Shown here piece by piece: positions 53,326-63,299 of a stretch of 64,000 nt of DNA. The notes beneath the pieces were generated by a model, which saw only the letters and a program-made list of their open reading frames with translations, did no database searches and was not told the DNA's origin. Every line of letters begins with the position of its first letter. Position 1 is the stretch's first letter. The position numbers were made by a program, and so were the translations under genes. The stretch comes from Ktedonobacter racemifer DSM 44963 (GTDB taxonomy: Bacteria; Chloroflexota; Ktedonobacteria; Ktedonobacterales; Ktedonobacteraceae), in the NCBI RefSeq assembly GCF_000178855.1, contig NZ_ADVG01000003.1, positions 62,001-126,000 on the forward strand, given 5' to 3'.

Positions 53326-54081
53326 TCACACACTTTGAGGCCTCATACTCGCATTGGCTTCCCGTTGGATAATGAATAGCCGTGCAATGAGGATAACTCC
53401 CCAGAGCGAATCGACGCCGCCAGATAGGCGTTCGAAAACTCCGGCAATGGGGCTGTGTTGCGCGTTTAGAGTACCATAAACAGCGACAAAAACGATCATT
53501 AATACCCCAGTAAGCACGGTATACGTCGCCCAACCACGCCAACGCGGTTCCCTGGCGAAGCGCCTGGCGATGATGAAGCAACCGGTCGCTGAGGCGAGAA
53601 AGCTCACAAACGAGAAGATAATATGAATCATTCCCGAGGTGGTAGGGATTGTAAGAACTATCGCTCCTGGGGGATAGCCGTACGCTGGATCCTGTGAGAA
53701 TATTCCCAGCATGATAAAGCTCAAACCGCTAATAGAGCGGAAAATAGGATACCACGTTACCCCCAGGCCTCCTCTAAGGACACTTCGCGTGGCTGGGACC
53801 GTACAGAGGCCAATCAAACCGAAGATGATAAAATTAGCTTGCTGTACCCATCCTCCGGAGCCCAGGCTGAGCGCACTAACGGGTTCACGCAATGCATCAT
53901 AGCCGGGGCGCGTTATTCCCTCGATCAGGTAGGTAATCGTAAACAGGAGCGAACCAAATAGGCTCAAGAGCAACAGGAACATTGTAGTAGGGGACAAAGG
54001 AGCACCATTCAGAGGCGACTGGCTAAGCCAGGACGAAGCGGGTTGATCTCCAGACGTTAAGTGATCAGGAGTTGTAGCCAT
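53326..54081 (-). CDS. DUF998 membrane protein
   Basis: 251 residues from ATG 54081 (GGAGGGAG upstream). Six predicted membrane helices after a ~30-residue soluble start: MFLLLLSLFGSLLFTITYLI, ANFIIFGLIGLCTVPATRSV, SGLSFIMLGIFSQDPAYGYPPG, GMIHIIFSFVSFLASATGCFII, WATYTVLTGVLMIVFVAVY, VILIARLFII. The EGITRPGYDALREPVSALSLGSGGWVQ loop is the DUF998 hallmark. Function of the family is unknown. Confidence 0.88.
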   Translation of the reverse strand: MATTPDHLTSGDQPASSWLSQSPLNGAPLSPTTMFLLLLSLFGSLLFTITYLIEGITRPGYDALREPVSALSLGSGGWVQQANFIIFGLIGLCTVPATRSVLRGGLGVTWYPIFRSISGLSFIMLGIFSQDPAYGYPPGAIVLTIPTTSGMIHIIFSFVSFLASATGCFIIARRFAREPRWRGWATYTVLTGVLMIVFVAVYGTLNAQHSPIAGVFERLSGGVDSLWGVILIARLFIIQREANASMRPQSV

Positions 54082-54349
54082 GGGTCTCCCTCCATTCAAG
54101 CGCATACAAAGGGATCCAAAGTTATGTTTGTGCTTCCAGTATAATCATCTACTCATTTAAATGTCAAATATAACTATATAGTTATCCAATCCAAAAACAT
54201 CTTAATACCTTTTTGCTTACTTTATAAGCTCGCTTTTGGATGGAGAGGATTGTCGCGACGCTTCTTCCTATCTTGCTTCACAGGTACTTTACATGTTATG
54301 CTCATCAGTATTAATTAATAAAAGCTTGAGAACGGGAGAAAACTTTTCG

Positions 54350-57112
54350 ATGCTTGAGCCTGACTTGCTGGGGACAAAGTTTACGGTTCCACCTGTTCGT
54401 TCGAGGTTGCTTAAACGTTCACACTTGCTTACGCTCCTCGAGCAGAACCGCCGGGTCCCTTTGACCCTTCTCTCAGCCTCCGCTGGCTTCGGGAAGACGA
54501 CGCTGCTCTCGGCCTGGGCGAGCCAGTATAACGGGCAGGTAGCATGGCTCGCGCTTGAGGAACAGGATAACGATCCAATGCGCTTCTGGGCCTATGTGAT
54601 TGCCGCCCTCAGGAAGGCGGGCGCCCCTGTAGGCGCGCCCGCGGAAGCGCTTCTGCATTCCTCTCAATCCGCCCTCCTGACTGGTGCGCTCACTTCACTT
54701 ATCAACGAGCTGGCCAATCTGGAGCAGGATATTGCCCTGATTCTGGATGACTATCATGTGATTCGCGAGCAGGCGCTTCATACCTCGCTCCAATTTATGC
54801 TTGAGCATCGTCCGCCTAATTTGTATCTTTTGCTAGCCAGTCGCGTTGATCCGGCGCTTCCGCTGGCTCGTTTGCGAGCGCGTGGGCAGATGCTGGAGAT
54901 CCGCGAGACAGATCTACGCTTGCACACTGAAGAAGCTGGACAATTTCTACGCCAGGTGATGGGCCTGACGCTTACAGAGGAAGAGATTGCTCTTCTGGAG
55001 ACGCGCACCGAAGGGTGGATTACCGGACTCCAGCTGGCGGCCCTCTCTCTGCGTAGGCATACTGACGCATCAGCCTTTATCCAGGCCTTTACCGGTAGCC
55101 ATCGCTTTATTCTGGATTATGTACAGGGAGAGATCCTTGAGCTTTTGCCAGAGGATCAGCAGCGCTTCCTGTTGTATGCCTCGGTGCCGACCAGGATTAA
55201 CGCCGAGATCTGCCAGGCACTGACCGGAGAAGCGGCCAGTCAACAGGCGCTAGAGGGATTGGAGCGAGAGAACCTCTTTCTGCTACCACTCGATGAAGAG
55301 CGACGTTGGTATCGCTTTCACACGCTCTTTCGCGAGGTGCTACTGGCGCGCCTACAGACCAGCCAGCCCGAGCAGTTCTTGCGTCTGCACCGGGAGGCGG
55401 CTCTCTGGTATCAACGCCAGGGCTGGGCACATGAGGCCATCCCCCATGCCCTGGCCACACGTGACTATGTATTTGTGGCGGAGTTGTTGGGGGACTGTGT
55501 CGAGCGGCTATCACTCCAGGGAGAGCTGAAAACGCTACTGGCCTGGATCAAACAGCTTCCCACCGGGGTTTTGCGCGAGCATCCGCGCCTTGCCACGTCA
55601 TATCTGTTAATCTTCAATCTACTTTTTCCTTTCTCTCAGCAAGAGCAAGAGGAGAAGACCTATCTTCAGCAACTTCAAGAGAGCGTGGAGCAGCTCTTAC
55701 AGAGCGGTAATCACACCTCGCTCCCTGCCATCGAGCAGGACCGCCTGCGCAAGCGGTTACTGATTCTGGACACATGGAAACTGGCGAAGAAGGCGCTCTC
55801 CGCTGGCAATATGGAGCAGTTGAGCAAGGTTGCCGAAGAGATGCAGCATCCGGAACTCGATGATGACGCCCTCTGGCAGCAGCATGGGTTGGCACCATTC
55901 GCTATGTCTTGGCGCATGGCGGGAAATTTTCCGCCCATGGTAACCGCGATTCAAAAGATTCGGCAGCGAGCCCGGATAGCACAGGATCGCTCTCAGGAGG
56001 TCCATATCCTCTGGGGGCTGATCGCCGCGCAGATCGCGCTGGGGCAATTGCGAGAGGCACAAGATTGCTGTCAGGACTTGCAACAACTCATCAATAGTCT
56101 AAAGATACCTCTCCCCCTGGCGGCCTATCCCACTTTATTTCAGGCCCAGCTAGCCTATGCGTGGAATCAACTTGATGTCGCGCATAGAGCCGCGCGGCAG
56201 GCCATTGACAGGACGCTCCCTTTACAGTACATGGATATTCTCATGGGGGCCTATGAGGTGCTGGTACGTGTCTGCATTGTTCAGGGCGATCTGACAGGCG
56301 CGGAGCAGGCGTTGAGCGAGATGGAGCAGGCCAATCAAGCCGCTGGCATCCCGCTTTTCCGTCCCTGGATCGAGGGTCTGAAAGCTCACCTCTGGCTAGT
56401 CCAGGGCAATCTGGCTCAGGCAGTAGGCTGGGCCGAGCACACGCCCTATCGCCAGGAAGCTCTTACCTATAGCGTCTACAGCCGCGAAAGCACTTACCTG
56501 ATACTGGCACGCATCTCCCTGGCGCAGCAAAACTATCCACAGGCCCTACAACTGCTCGCAGCGCTCCTCAGCAGCGCCGAGAGACTTTCTCGGGCGGGGA
56601 GTATCATCTCTATTCTGGCGTGGCAAGTAGCCGTGCTTCAGGCGTCTGGTGCCAGACAAGAGGCGAAGCGCGTACTCTCGCGCCTGCTCACCCTGGCAGA
56701 ACCAGAGGGATACACCCGCGTCTTCCTCGACGCTGGGGAGCCAATGTATCAGGCGCTCCAGGCCTGGCTCGCTACGGAGCAGAAGCTTGCTTCTCCAGTC
56801 CTGGCGACCTACGCCCTTGACATCTTTACCGCCTTCGCCAGGACTCCTGGCGAGACTGTGGTGCAGCCAGGTACTTCCCTGTCCTCTACAACACAAACTT
56901 GCCCTGCTTCTCCTCTGCTTGAGCCCCTCACTCCGCGTGAGCAAGAGGTGCTCTATTTACTTGCCGAAGGAGCAAGCAATCAGGTGATTGCCGAACGCCT
57001 GGTGGTTTCACTCACCACAGTCAAGAAACATGTCGGCAGCCTCTTCCTCAAGCTGGCCGCAGATAATAGAACCCACGCCGTGGCACTGGCGCGGGAGTTA
57101 TCGCTGCTTTAG
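54350..57112 (+). CDS. MalT-type LuxR family transcriptional regulator
   Basis: 920 residues from ATG 54350 (GGGAGAAAAC upstream); an in-frame start at 54236 is less likely. STAND ATPase: LLSASAGFGKTTLLSAWA (Walker A, residues ~41-58), DIALILDDYHVI (Walker B), LLLASRVDPALPLARLRARGQM. A long helical/TPR sensor middle (residues ~350-800), and a C-terminal LuxR helix-turn-helix LTPREQEVLYLLAEGASNQVIAERLVVSLTTVKKHVGSL. Activated by an unknown inducer. A conserved small gene follows ~265 bases downstream. A 26-bp repeat begins just after the stop. Confidence 0.93.
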   Translation: MLEPDLLGTKFTVPPVRSRLLKRSHLLTLLEQNRRVPLTLLSASAGFGKTTLLSAWASQYNGQVAWLALEEQDNDPMRFWAYVIAALRKAGAPVGAPAEALLHSSQSALLTGALTSLINELANLEQDIALILDDYHVIREQALHTSLQFMLEHRPPNLYLLLASRVDPALPLARLRARGQMLEIRETDLRLHTEEAGQFLRQVMGLTLTEEEIALLETRTEGWITGLQLAALSLRRHTDASAFIQAFTGSHRFILDYVQGEILELLPEDQQRFLLYASVPTRINAEICQALTGEAASQQALEGLERENLFLLPLDEERRWYRFHTLFREVLLARLQTSQPEQFLRLHREAALWYQRQGWAHEAIPHALATRDYVFVAELLGDCVERLSLQGELKTLLAWIKQLPTGVLREHPRLATSYLLIFNLLFPFSQQEQEEKTYLQQLQESVEQLLQSGNHTSLPAIEQDRLRKRLLILDTWKLAKKALSAGNMEQLSKVAEEMQHPELDDDALWQQHGLAPFAMSWRMAGNFPPMVTAIQKIRQRARIAQDRSQEVHILWGLIAAQIALGQLREAQDCCQDLQQLINSLKIPLPLAAYPTLFQAQLAYAWNQLDVAHRAARQAIDRTLPLQYMDILMGAYEVLVRVCIVQGDLTGAEQALSEMEQANQAAGIPLFRPWIEGLKAHLWLVQGNLAQAVGWAEHTPYRQEALTYSVYSRESTYLILARISLAQQNYPQALQLLAALLSSAERLSRAGSIISILAWQVAVLQASGARQEAKRVLSRLLTLAEPEGYTRVFLDAGEPMYQALQAWLATEQKLASPVLATYALDIFTAFARTPGETVVQPGTSLSSTTQTCPASPLLEPLTPREQEVLYLLAEGASNQVIAERLVVSLTTVKKHVGSLFLKLAADNRTHAVALARELSLL

Positions 57113-57113
57113 A

Positions 57114-57227
57114 TGCGCTACTTGCGTACGCGCCTACGCTGGTGGGCATCTCCTCGTTTCCTAAACGGACATGCGCCCCTTACCTTTACCAGGCAACAAT
57201 CGCGTAGGCGCGTACGCAAGTAGCGCA
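57114..57227. repeat. 26-bp inverted repeat after the LuxR gene
   Basis: Arms 57114-57139 (TGCGCTACTTGCGTACGCGC...) and 57202-57227 are exact reverse complements over 26 bases with a 62-base spacer. A third copy, 23 of 25 bases identical, is at 60062-60086. Confidence 0.75.
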
Positions 57228-57377
57228 CCTCTCCCATACCGCCGGGTATCCTTTTGTCTCCTCCCGATAGCACGCGCATATGGTACTTGATAGTGTACTT
57301 TTGGCTCCTCTCTTCCACGTCGCAATACGGTACGCTTCTTCCATAGCAAACACATTATGCGAACGGAGCACACGCAG

Positions 57378-57596
57378 ATGAGATACGTCATTCGGGTCAA
57401 AGGACACCTGGACCCCTTCTGGCAAGAGTGGTTTGAGCCTCTCTCGATCACGCACGAGAGCAATGGCATAACCCGGCTAGCAGGCCCCATCCCTGACCAG
57501 GCAGCGCTCTACGGCGTCCTGCTCAGAATGTGCGATCTGGGTCTGACGCTGCTCTCACTCGAAGCCAGCACTCCTCCATGGGCACCAGAGGGCTGA
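57378..57596 (+). CDS. Small conserved protein, unknown function (paralogue of 63300-63542)
   Basis: 72 residues from ATG 57378. Pattern: YVIRVKGHLDPFWQEWFEPLSI, HESNGITRLAGPIPDQAALYGVL, MCDLGLTLLSLEA. The second copy at 63300 shares the layout (YRIRLKEKLDQRWSSWLGGLTV, HEANGETVLTGEVVDQAALHGLL, VRDLHLTLISI). Predicted alpha/beta, no cysteines, no signal. Its location beside a MalT-like regulator hints at a regulatory partner or signalling role; no family is named here. Confidence 0.7.
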   Translation: MRYVIRVKGHLDPFWQEWFEPLSITHESNGITRLAGPIPDQAALYGVLLRMCDLGLTLLSLEASTPPWAPEG

Positions 57597-57714
57597 GTAG
57601 GGCATGGTAACAGACCGCAAGCGACTTCTTCTCTCTTATGGACAACACAACATTTTTCTGGAAGATTTTCACAATTATACTCAAAGATTGAGCAACGAAA
57701 GAAAGGCATCATCA

Positions 57715-58434
57715 ATGAATTCAACTACTAACATCAACACCAGCAGCACACAGGCAGCCTACACCATCAGCTCTGTCATCTCAAAAGACGGCACCACCAT
57801 CGGTTATCGCCAGATCGGTCATGGTCCTGGTTTGATCATGCTGCACGGTGCCAACGTATCAGGTTCGGACTTTACCCAACTCGCCGAGGCGCTTGCCGAT
57901 ATCTTCACCGTCTACCTGCCCGACCGCCGTGGCCGTGGTCTGAGTGGTCCATTCAGCAAGGCTTACAGCATTCAGGAAGAAGTTGAAGACCTGACCGCGC
58001 TGGTCAACAAAACAGGGGCTCACCTGCTATATGGCGTCAGCGCGGGAGGCCTTATCAGCCTCCAGGCAGCACTCAGCCTGCCCGGCATTGAGAAAATAGC
58101 CCTCTATGAGCCAGCCATATTGACAGACGGCACGGCGCACACAGCCTGGTTGGCGCGCTTTGACCAGGAGATGGCCGAGGGTAAAGTAGCCGCCGCGCTC
58201 GTCACCTGCATGAAAGGGCTGGAGCTTGGAGGACCGGTCATGAACGCCATGCCCAACTGGCTGCTCGAGTCACTGACGAACGCAACAATGAAAAGCGAGG
58301 ACAAGAAAGCTAAGCCCGAAGATATCACCATGAGGAAGCTCGCTCCGACGCTTCACTACGATGGGCTACTGCTCGCCGAGATGAGCGGGAAACTGGAGAG
58401 TTTCCGGGCGGTGAACGCAGAGGTGCTGCTACTA
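57715..58434 (+). pseudogene. Alpha/beta hydrolase, 5' part (split by IS630)
   Basis: From ATG 57715. LIMLHGANVSGSDFTQLAEALAD (oxyanion loop), LPDRRGRGLSGPFSKAYSI, and the nucleophile LLYGVSAGGLISLQAAL (Ser in GVSAG). After codon 240 (CTA at 58432-58434) the IS starts. The other half, 59866-60057, continues in frame: VLLL then GGSKGLPFLKPSLNALEKTL. The reconstructed protein is 303 residues. Confidence 0.9.
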
Positions 58435-59863
58435 GTGGGTCAGTTGTCCCGCTCGCTGCCATTCGCAGAAAAGGGGTAGAATAGCCAGGTGAACAGTGTG
58501 TTGCATTAAACTGGAGCATTGCTATGTCCCGCCACCAAAAAGATCCACTGCGGGTCCTCAATGAAGAAGAACGCCACGCCCTAGAACACCTGAGCCGTTC
58601 GATGAGCCAACCGGGAGTCCATATCAGCCGAGCGAAAGCCTTGCTTGCAGTGGCGAAAGGAAAGAGCTCTACCCAAGCGGCAGAGAGGGCGGGCTATCGA
58701 GTGGGAGATACCGTCAGCAAGCTGGTAAACCGTTTCAATCAGGAAGGGATGGCCGCCTTGCAACCGCGACATGGGGGAGGAACACCAGCCAGTTACGGTG
58801 TCGAAGAGACGGAGCGTATCCTGGCCGAAGTCCGTCGCTTGCCTGCTCACAATGAGGATGGAACGGCTACCTGGTCGCTTTCTCTGCTCAAAGCTAGCTT
58901 ACGTCAGGCTCCAGATGGCTTACCGCATGTCAGCACCTACACGATTTGGGGTGTCTTACACGAGGCGGGGTACAACTGGCAGAAGAGTCGAACCTGGTGT
59001 GAAACCGGCAAAGTCCTGCGCAAGCGCAAGCGTGGTGTCGTGACGGTGAGGGATCAGGATACCGTGGCAAAAAAAAACTGATTGAACGTGCACACCAGCT
59101 AGGAGAACGCCTGGGGCTGGCAGTCTGGAATGAGGATGAAGCCGGACCCTATCAAACCATCCCGTATGCCGGGAGCAGTTGGCAACCAGCGGGCCAGCCA
59201 GCCAGGCAGCCGCATGAGTACATCCGCAACGGTACCGCGAAACTGTTGACGTTGTTCCATCCAACAACGGGAGAGGTCCGGGTCAAAGGCGTACGCAGCT
59301 GCACCAATGCCGTCTTGCATCCCTGGCTCAAAGAAGAACTCTCTGCGGTTCTCAAGACCTTGCCTGAACCTTCCCTTCTCCTCACTGCCGAAGAGAATCG
59401 TCTGCTCTGGGAAAGCTGGCGGGAGGGACTCAAGATCCGGGTGACGCTGCCGGCACAGTTGCCCCCCTTACGGATGCTGCTGATTTGGGACAACCTTACC
59501 GGACATAAGACTCCAGCCTTATTGTGCTGGATGTTTCGTCAAGGTATCCTCCCTCTCCAAACACCATTGGGGGGCAGTTGGTTGAACATGGCCGAGTCCA
59601 TCCAGCGCATCATTGTGCGCCGGGCACTGGATGGACAACATCCGACCAACCCCTGGCAGATCATCGACTGGCTTGAGGCGGTGGCCCGTCATTGGAACGA
59701 CCACCCCACACCGTTTGAGTGGGGTGGCAAACGTTCGCTGCGACGCAAGCGGGCACGAGAACGGCGACATGCCCTTGGTGGGAGTGGGGCCTGCATACAC
59801 CGTCCCGTGCGCATTCATCCCACGATGCTTTCGAAATGGCAGCGAGCGGGGCAACTGACCCAC
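58435..59863. mobile_element. IS630-family element inserted in the hydrolase gene
   Basis: 1429 bp with 29-bp inverted ends (GTGGGTCAGTTGTCCCGCTC... and GTGGGTCAGTTGCCCCGCTC...; one mismatch), flanked by TA on both sides (58433-58434 and 59864-59865), the IS630/Tc1-type duplication. Precise excision would restore the hydrolase. Confidence 0.9.
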
Positions 59864-59866
59864 TAG
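58524..59866 (+). CDS. IS630-family transposase expressed by -1 frameshift
   Basis: Two overlapping frames joined at nine A's (59069-59077): in frame 0 DTVAKKN then stop at 59081; a -1 shift gives VAKKKLIERAHQLGERLGL and continues to 59866 (~446 residues, normal length). N-terminus RAKALLAVAKGKSSTQAAERAGY (helix-turn-helix); DDE residues in AVWNEDEAGPYQTI, LLIWDNLTGHKTPALL and NMAESIQRIIVRRALDG. Its stop TAG is completed by the TA duplication and the next host base. Confidence 0.85.
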
Positions 59867-60057
59867 GTGGGAGCAAGGGTCTGCCCTTCTTGAAGCCTTC
59901 CCTCAATGCCCTGGAAAAAACCTTGCCTCACGTCGCCAAACGTGTAGAGTTCCCCGGCCTTGAGCATGGTGGCTCAAATAATCCCACTCAGACCAATCGT
60001 GGCAGCAAGCCAGAGCTGGTCGCGCAAGAACTGCGCCAGTTCTTCGCCAAAGCATAG
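59866..60057 (+). pseudogene. Alpha/beta hydrolase, 3' part
   Basis: Reads GGSKGLPFLKPSLNALEKTL and RVEFPGLEHGGSNNP (catalytic His) to the stop at 60057, continuing the frame of 57715-58434 after removal of the IS and one TA. A repeat copy (60062-60086) begins four bases after the stop. Confidence 0.88.
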
Positions 60058-60061
60058 GTTA

Positions 60062-60086
60062 GCGCTACTGACGTACGCGCCTACGC
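60062..60086 (+). repeat. Third copy of the 26-bp repeat
   Basis: GCGCTACTGACGTACGCGCC... matches 57115-57139 at 23 of 25 bases. Placed immediately after the hydrolase stop, as the first copy is placed immediately after the LuxR stop. Confidence 0.65.
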
Positions 60087-60154
60087 CTCCGGGTAGATAT
60101 GCGCAAGCGTTCAAGCCATGTGGAGCTACAAATAGATCATTAGCAATACATACT

Positions 60155-60607
60155 TCACTTAATTCTTGTTGTATAAATAGCCCCGGCGCCCACCTCGCCC
60201 GAGAGCCAGCGGCGCAGGGGTTCACAATCGTACCAGGTCTGCGCACTGAGGAGCCGCACGACCTCCGCATCATCGACCCAGTGTGCGGACTGCACCAGAC
60301 CATCTGGGTCGGCAAACTGAAACTGGCCGCTGACCTCACATACAAAATGGAAGCCAAAGCCAGCCTCTTGCAGGCCTTGCTCCGTCTCACGCTGGAATTC
60401 AACGACGAAGGCCAGGTATGGCTGGCCTGTGATGTACAGGCCAGTCTCCTCAAGCATTTCCCGTCGCAAGGCCTCTAACAGCGTCTCCCCTGGCTCGACA
60501 ACCCCACCAGGCAGCCACCAGGCGCTCTCCTCTGGCCCATGATGCCTCACCAACAAGAACTTCCCCTGACTTCTTACTAGCGCCAGGACCGTGTTTTGGC
60601 GACTCAT
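60155..60607 (-). CDS. NUDIX hydrolase
   Basis: 150 residues from ATG 60607 (MSRQNTVLALVRSQGKFLLV); an upstream frame to 60679 lacks family sequence. Nudix box GGVVEPGETLLEALRREMLEETGL with the metal-binding REMLEE. Small soluble pyrophosphohydrolase acting on nucleoside diphosphate derivatives; specificity not visible. It stands alone, upstream of the peptidase gene in opposite arrangement to the hydrolase. Confidence 0.92.
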   Translation of the reverse strand: MSRQNTVLALVRSQGKFLLVRHHGPEESAWWLPGGVVEPGETLLEALRREMLEETGLYITGQPYLAFVVEFQRETEQGLQEAGFGFHFVCEVSGQFQFADPDGLVQSAHWVDDAEVVRLLSAQTWYDCEPLRRWLSGEVGAGAIYTTRIK

Positions 60608-60711
60608 TTTGCTTTCTCCCTCTTTCCTTTTTTCATGCTGCATATAGGGAATACACCTACCTTGTGCGAATAAGGCCATGCAAGCATGGCCCCTACAACA
60701 TTTAGACAGCT

Positions 60712-62556
60712 CTATTTAGCCTTGAGAACGTTAAGTGCAAACGCCAGCATCCGCTCGTACAGGTCAATCTCTTCCTCGACATCGAGTGAGCCATGACCGG
60801 AGTCAAACCAGTCGATTTCGATTCGCTTACCCAGCATTTGCAGGCGAGCCACGTACTGCTCCATCTGGCGAGGTGGACAGCCACGATCATGGCGCCCCTG
60901 GATGACCAGCACAGGTGCCTGTACTCGTTCGGCATAGGTGATGGGCGAGCTTACATGGTACTGTTCTGGCTTCTCCTCTGGTGTGCCTCCTAGGAGTCGG
61001 ATGGGTAAAGATACCTTCAAAGCCTCGTGTGTGTCCTCGTAAAGCAGCTTCCAATCAGCAATGGCGATACCCGCCATCCCTCCAACCCATAGCTCAGGGT
61101 ACTTACCAAGCGCAAGCAGGGTCAGATACCCACCATAAGACCAGCCAGTTAGCAGGATGGCCTCTGGGTGTGTCAGATTCTCAGCAAGCAACCAGGAGCG
61201 GGCCGCGACAATATCCTCTACCTCCCAATGTCCGGCATTACCCACAATACGTTGCTCAAAGGCCTTGCCAAAGCCAGTTGAACCCCGATAATTGACGGAG
61301 AGGACTGCGAAACCCTGATCTACCCACATATGCAGATCAGGAGCGGGATCAACGGTGCGCTGCATATGTGGTCCTCCATGCACATCGATGATGGTTGGAT
61401 ATGGTCCCTCGCCCTCGGGCGTAATGAGCCAGGCCTGCACCTTTTGCCCATCTGAAGAGGGGAACGATACCGATTGCCAGGGACGTCCTGGCGAGACTGC
61501 TTCAAAGGCCATAAGAGTACGCAGTTGGGTGCCAGTGGCCGCGTCCAAAGCCACGATTTCTGGACCCAGGACGGTGCCACCCTGGATCATACCCCAATGT
61601 GTGTAGATCTCGCCAGCGTTGCCGAAGTAACTACTCCAGTACGTGCCATCCAGTTCGCTTAAGACCTGAATGCTCTGGTTGGCAAGCGTACATATAGCAA
61701 AGCGTTTATGACCTTGATCTTCCTGCCAAAGAAGCAGGCGCTTGCCGTCAGGCGACCAGGAGCAGGGAAAAGCGTCAGCAAGCTCATCCAGGGCCAGCAG
61801 GATACGCTCACTCGTGCGTGGATTCCAGATGATGCGCTGCCGTCTATCTCCACGGTGGATTGTCGCCCACAGACGTTCATCGCCCGGCACTGGAGAGTAA
61901 TCACCCAGGGAGACAAAGGTGCCTGGCTCTGCCTGCAATTGGTCAATACACTCACCTGTCGCCAGATCGATAGCCAGCAAACGCTCATAGGTGTAGGGAT
62001 TATGTGGCTGTGAGATCATGACCGCGGTCTGGGCCGCGCTGGAGAGAGCCAGCAGCTTTCTACCCAGTAGCCCCGGCACCGGATTATGAAACACCAGGTG
62101 TGGCACGCCAACATCGTCACCGGGACCAAGGGGTACGACATAGAGATCTACCCCTTCTTGCTCACCAACCAGGAAGCCCAGGACAGTACCCGTTGGATTG
62201 AGACAAGGATCGGCGAAGTAGGGAGGAAGTTCAGGCGTAAGCTCCTGCGGCTCGCCTCCCGCAAAAGGCACACGTACAAAGCGCCCCATTTGATCTCCAT
62301 CCTCATCCTGCAAGTAGTAGACAAAGCGGCCATCTCCAGCGAGGCGCCCGACGAGCGCGCCCTTTGGCTCATGACTGATCTGCCTGACCTGCCCTGTTGG
62401 CACATCCCAGGCATGAAGTTGATAGCTACCTGAGAGATTGCTCACTAACAGGCCCCGATCTGGCGCATGCGCCGCGATCTGGGACCTCAAGAGCGTAGGG
62501 GCGCGAAAGCGTTGCTTCCAGGTTGTCCCTGGATCATTAGATAAAGGTTGTAACAC
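60712..62556 (-). CDS. S9 family peptidase (prolyl oligopeptidase type)
   Basis: 614 residues, no signal peptide. N-terminal beta-propeller (residues ~30-350, with WSPDGKRLLLW and similar blades) and C-terminal alpha/beta hydrolase domain with catalytic Ser473 (GWSYGGY), Asp557 (QGRHDRGCPP) and His588 (DSGHGSLD). HGGPHMQ forms the oxyanion hole. Cleaves short peptides, possibly acylaminoacyl-peptidase type. It is cytoplasmic and complete. Confidence 0.92.
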   Translation of the reverse strand: MLQPLSNDPGTTWKQRFRAPTLLRSQIAAHAPDRGLLVSNLSGSYQLHAWDVPTGQVRQISHEPKGALVGRLAGDGRFVYYLQDEDGDQMGRFVRVPFAGGEPQELTPELPPYFADPCLNPTGTVLGFLVGEQEGVDLYVVPLGPGDDVGVPHLVFHNPVPGLLGRKLLALSSAAQTAVMISQPHNPYTYERLLAIDLATGECIDQLQAEPGTFVSLGDYSPVPGDERLWATIHRGDRRQRIIWNPRTSERILLALDELADAFPCSWSPDGKRLLLWQEDQGHKRFAICTLANQSIQVLSELDGTYWSSYFGNAGEIYTHWGMIQGGTVLGPEIVALDAATGTQLRTLMAFEAVSPGRPWQSVSFPSSDGQKVQAWLITPEGEGPYPTIIDVHGGPHMQRTVDPAPDLHMWVDQGFAVLSVNYRGSTGFGKAFEQRIVGNAGHWEVEDIVAARSWLLAENLTHPEAILLTGWSYGGYLTLLALGKYPELWVGGMAGIAIADWKLLYEDTHEALKVSLPIRLLGGTPEEKPEQYHVSSPITYAERVQAPVLVIQGRHDRGCPPRQMEQYVARLQMLGKRIEIDWFDSGHGSLDVEEEIDLYERMLAFALNVLKAK

Positions 62557-63299
62557 GGATACGTTCTCCTCTTAAAACAGCGAGGAGTGTATGAGACATC
62601 CATTGTGTACCTGAGCACGAGAGCAGAAGAGCAAACAAACGTCATAAGCGCTCCATGAGACAAAGAGCCATGAGAGCGTGCCCAGTACCACATGCACGCC
62701 TCACAAACTCTCTGTCTGAAAAAGCACAAAAAAGCCATGAGCAATGCATGTTCATCGTCCATGGCCGTGTCTACTATGATGTTACCTAGCGCTTAGTTAC
62801 CTCACAAGCTGAAAAAGGGCATAGTACGGCTATGGGAGACTGGTACAGAGAGAAGAGCGCGCCGGTCCAGCGGGCATGAAATGCCATTTTTACCATAGCC
62901 ATACGTCGTTATGTTTCCTTTAGAGTGAAAAAACGTGTAACAAGATAGTGCATCTTCTAGCTCCATATAGAGCATACTTGAATGTAAGCAGGCCTGTCAA
63001 GCGTCTGACTGTTCGCTTATATGCCTTCCTCTGCTACTCTCCATATCTTAGGTTTCATGAAGGTAAGACCAGATATGCCCAGAAAGATAGAAGAATCTCG
63101 TTTTCTATCTAACATTATTATTTCTATGAGTATGGTTGGTGAGTGTACACTCGCCAACCATACTCATTTCCCCCCAAAATGTAATCCTTAAATACTCCTT
63201 TTGGGTCCTCCGCTATGCCTCAGGTATAGGTTATGCTTGCTATGAGCTTTCTCATCGTATGCCGCTGGGAGCGGCAAGTCATTCGCGGAAGGAGGAGCT
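62557..63299. other. Long intergenic region with a 42-bp palindrome
   Basis: 743 bases with no supported gene. The only clear structure is the palindrome at 63126-63167; the rest is AT-rich near the right end and probably contains the promoter of the small gene at 63300. Confidence 0.55.
63126..63167. promoter_or_regulatory. 42-bp palindrome upstream of the small protein gene
   Basis: Halves ATGAGTATGGTTGGTGAGTG... and its complement pair over 21 bases with one mismatch (T/C). It lies 133 bases before the start of 63300-63542. Candidate operator; as RNA it would form a long hairpin. Confidence 0.6.

Noticed and set aside
57114..57227. Inverted repeat as a simple rho-independent terminator
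   Set aside because: 62-base spacer, no T-run, and another copy elsewhere; kept as a repeat instead.
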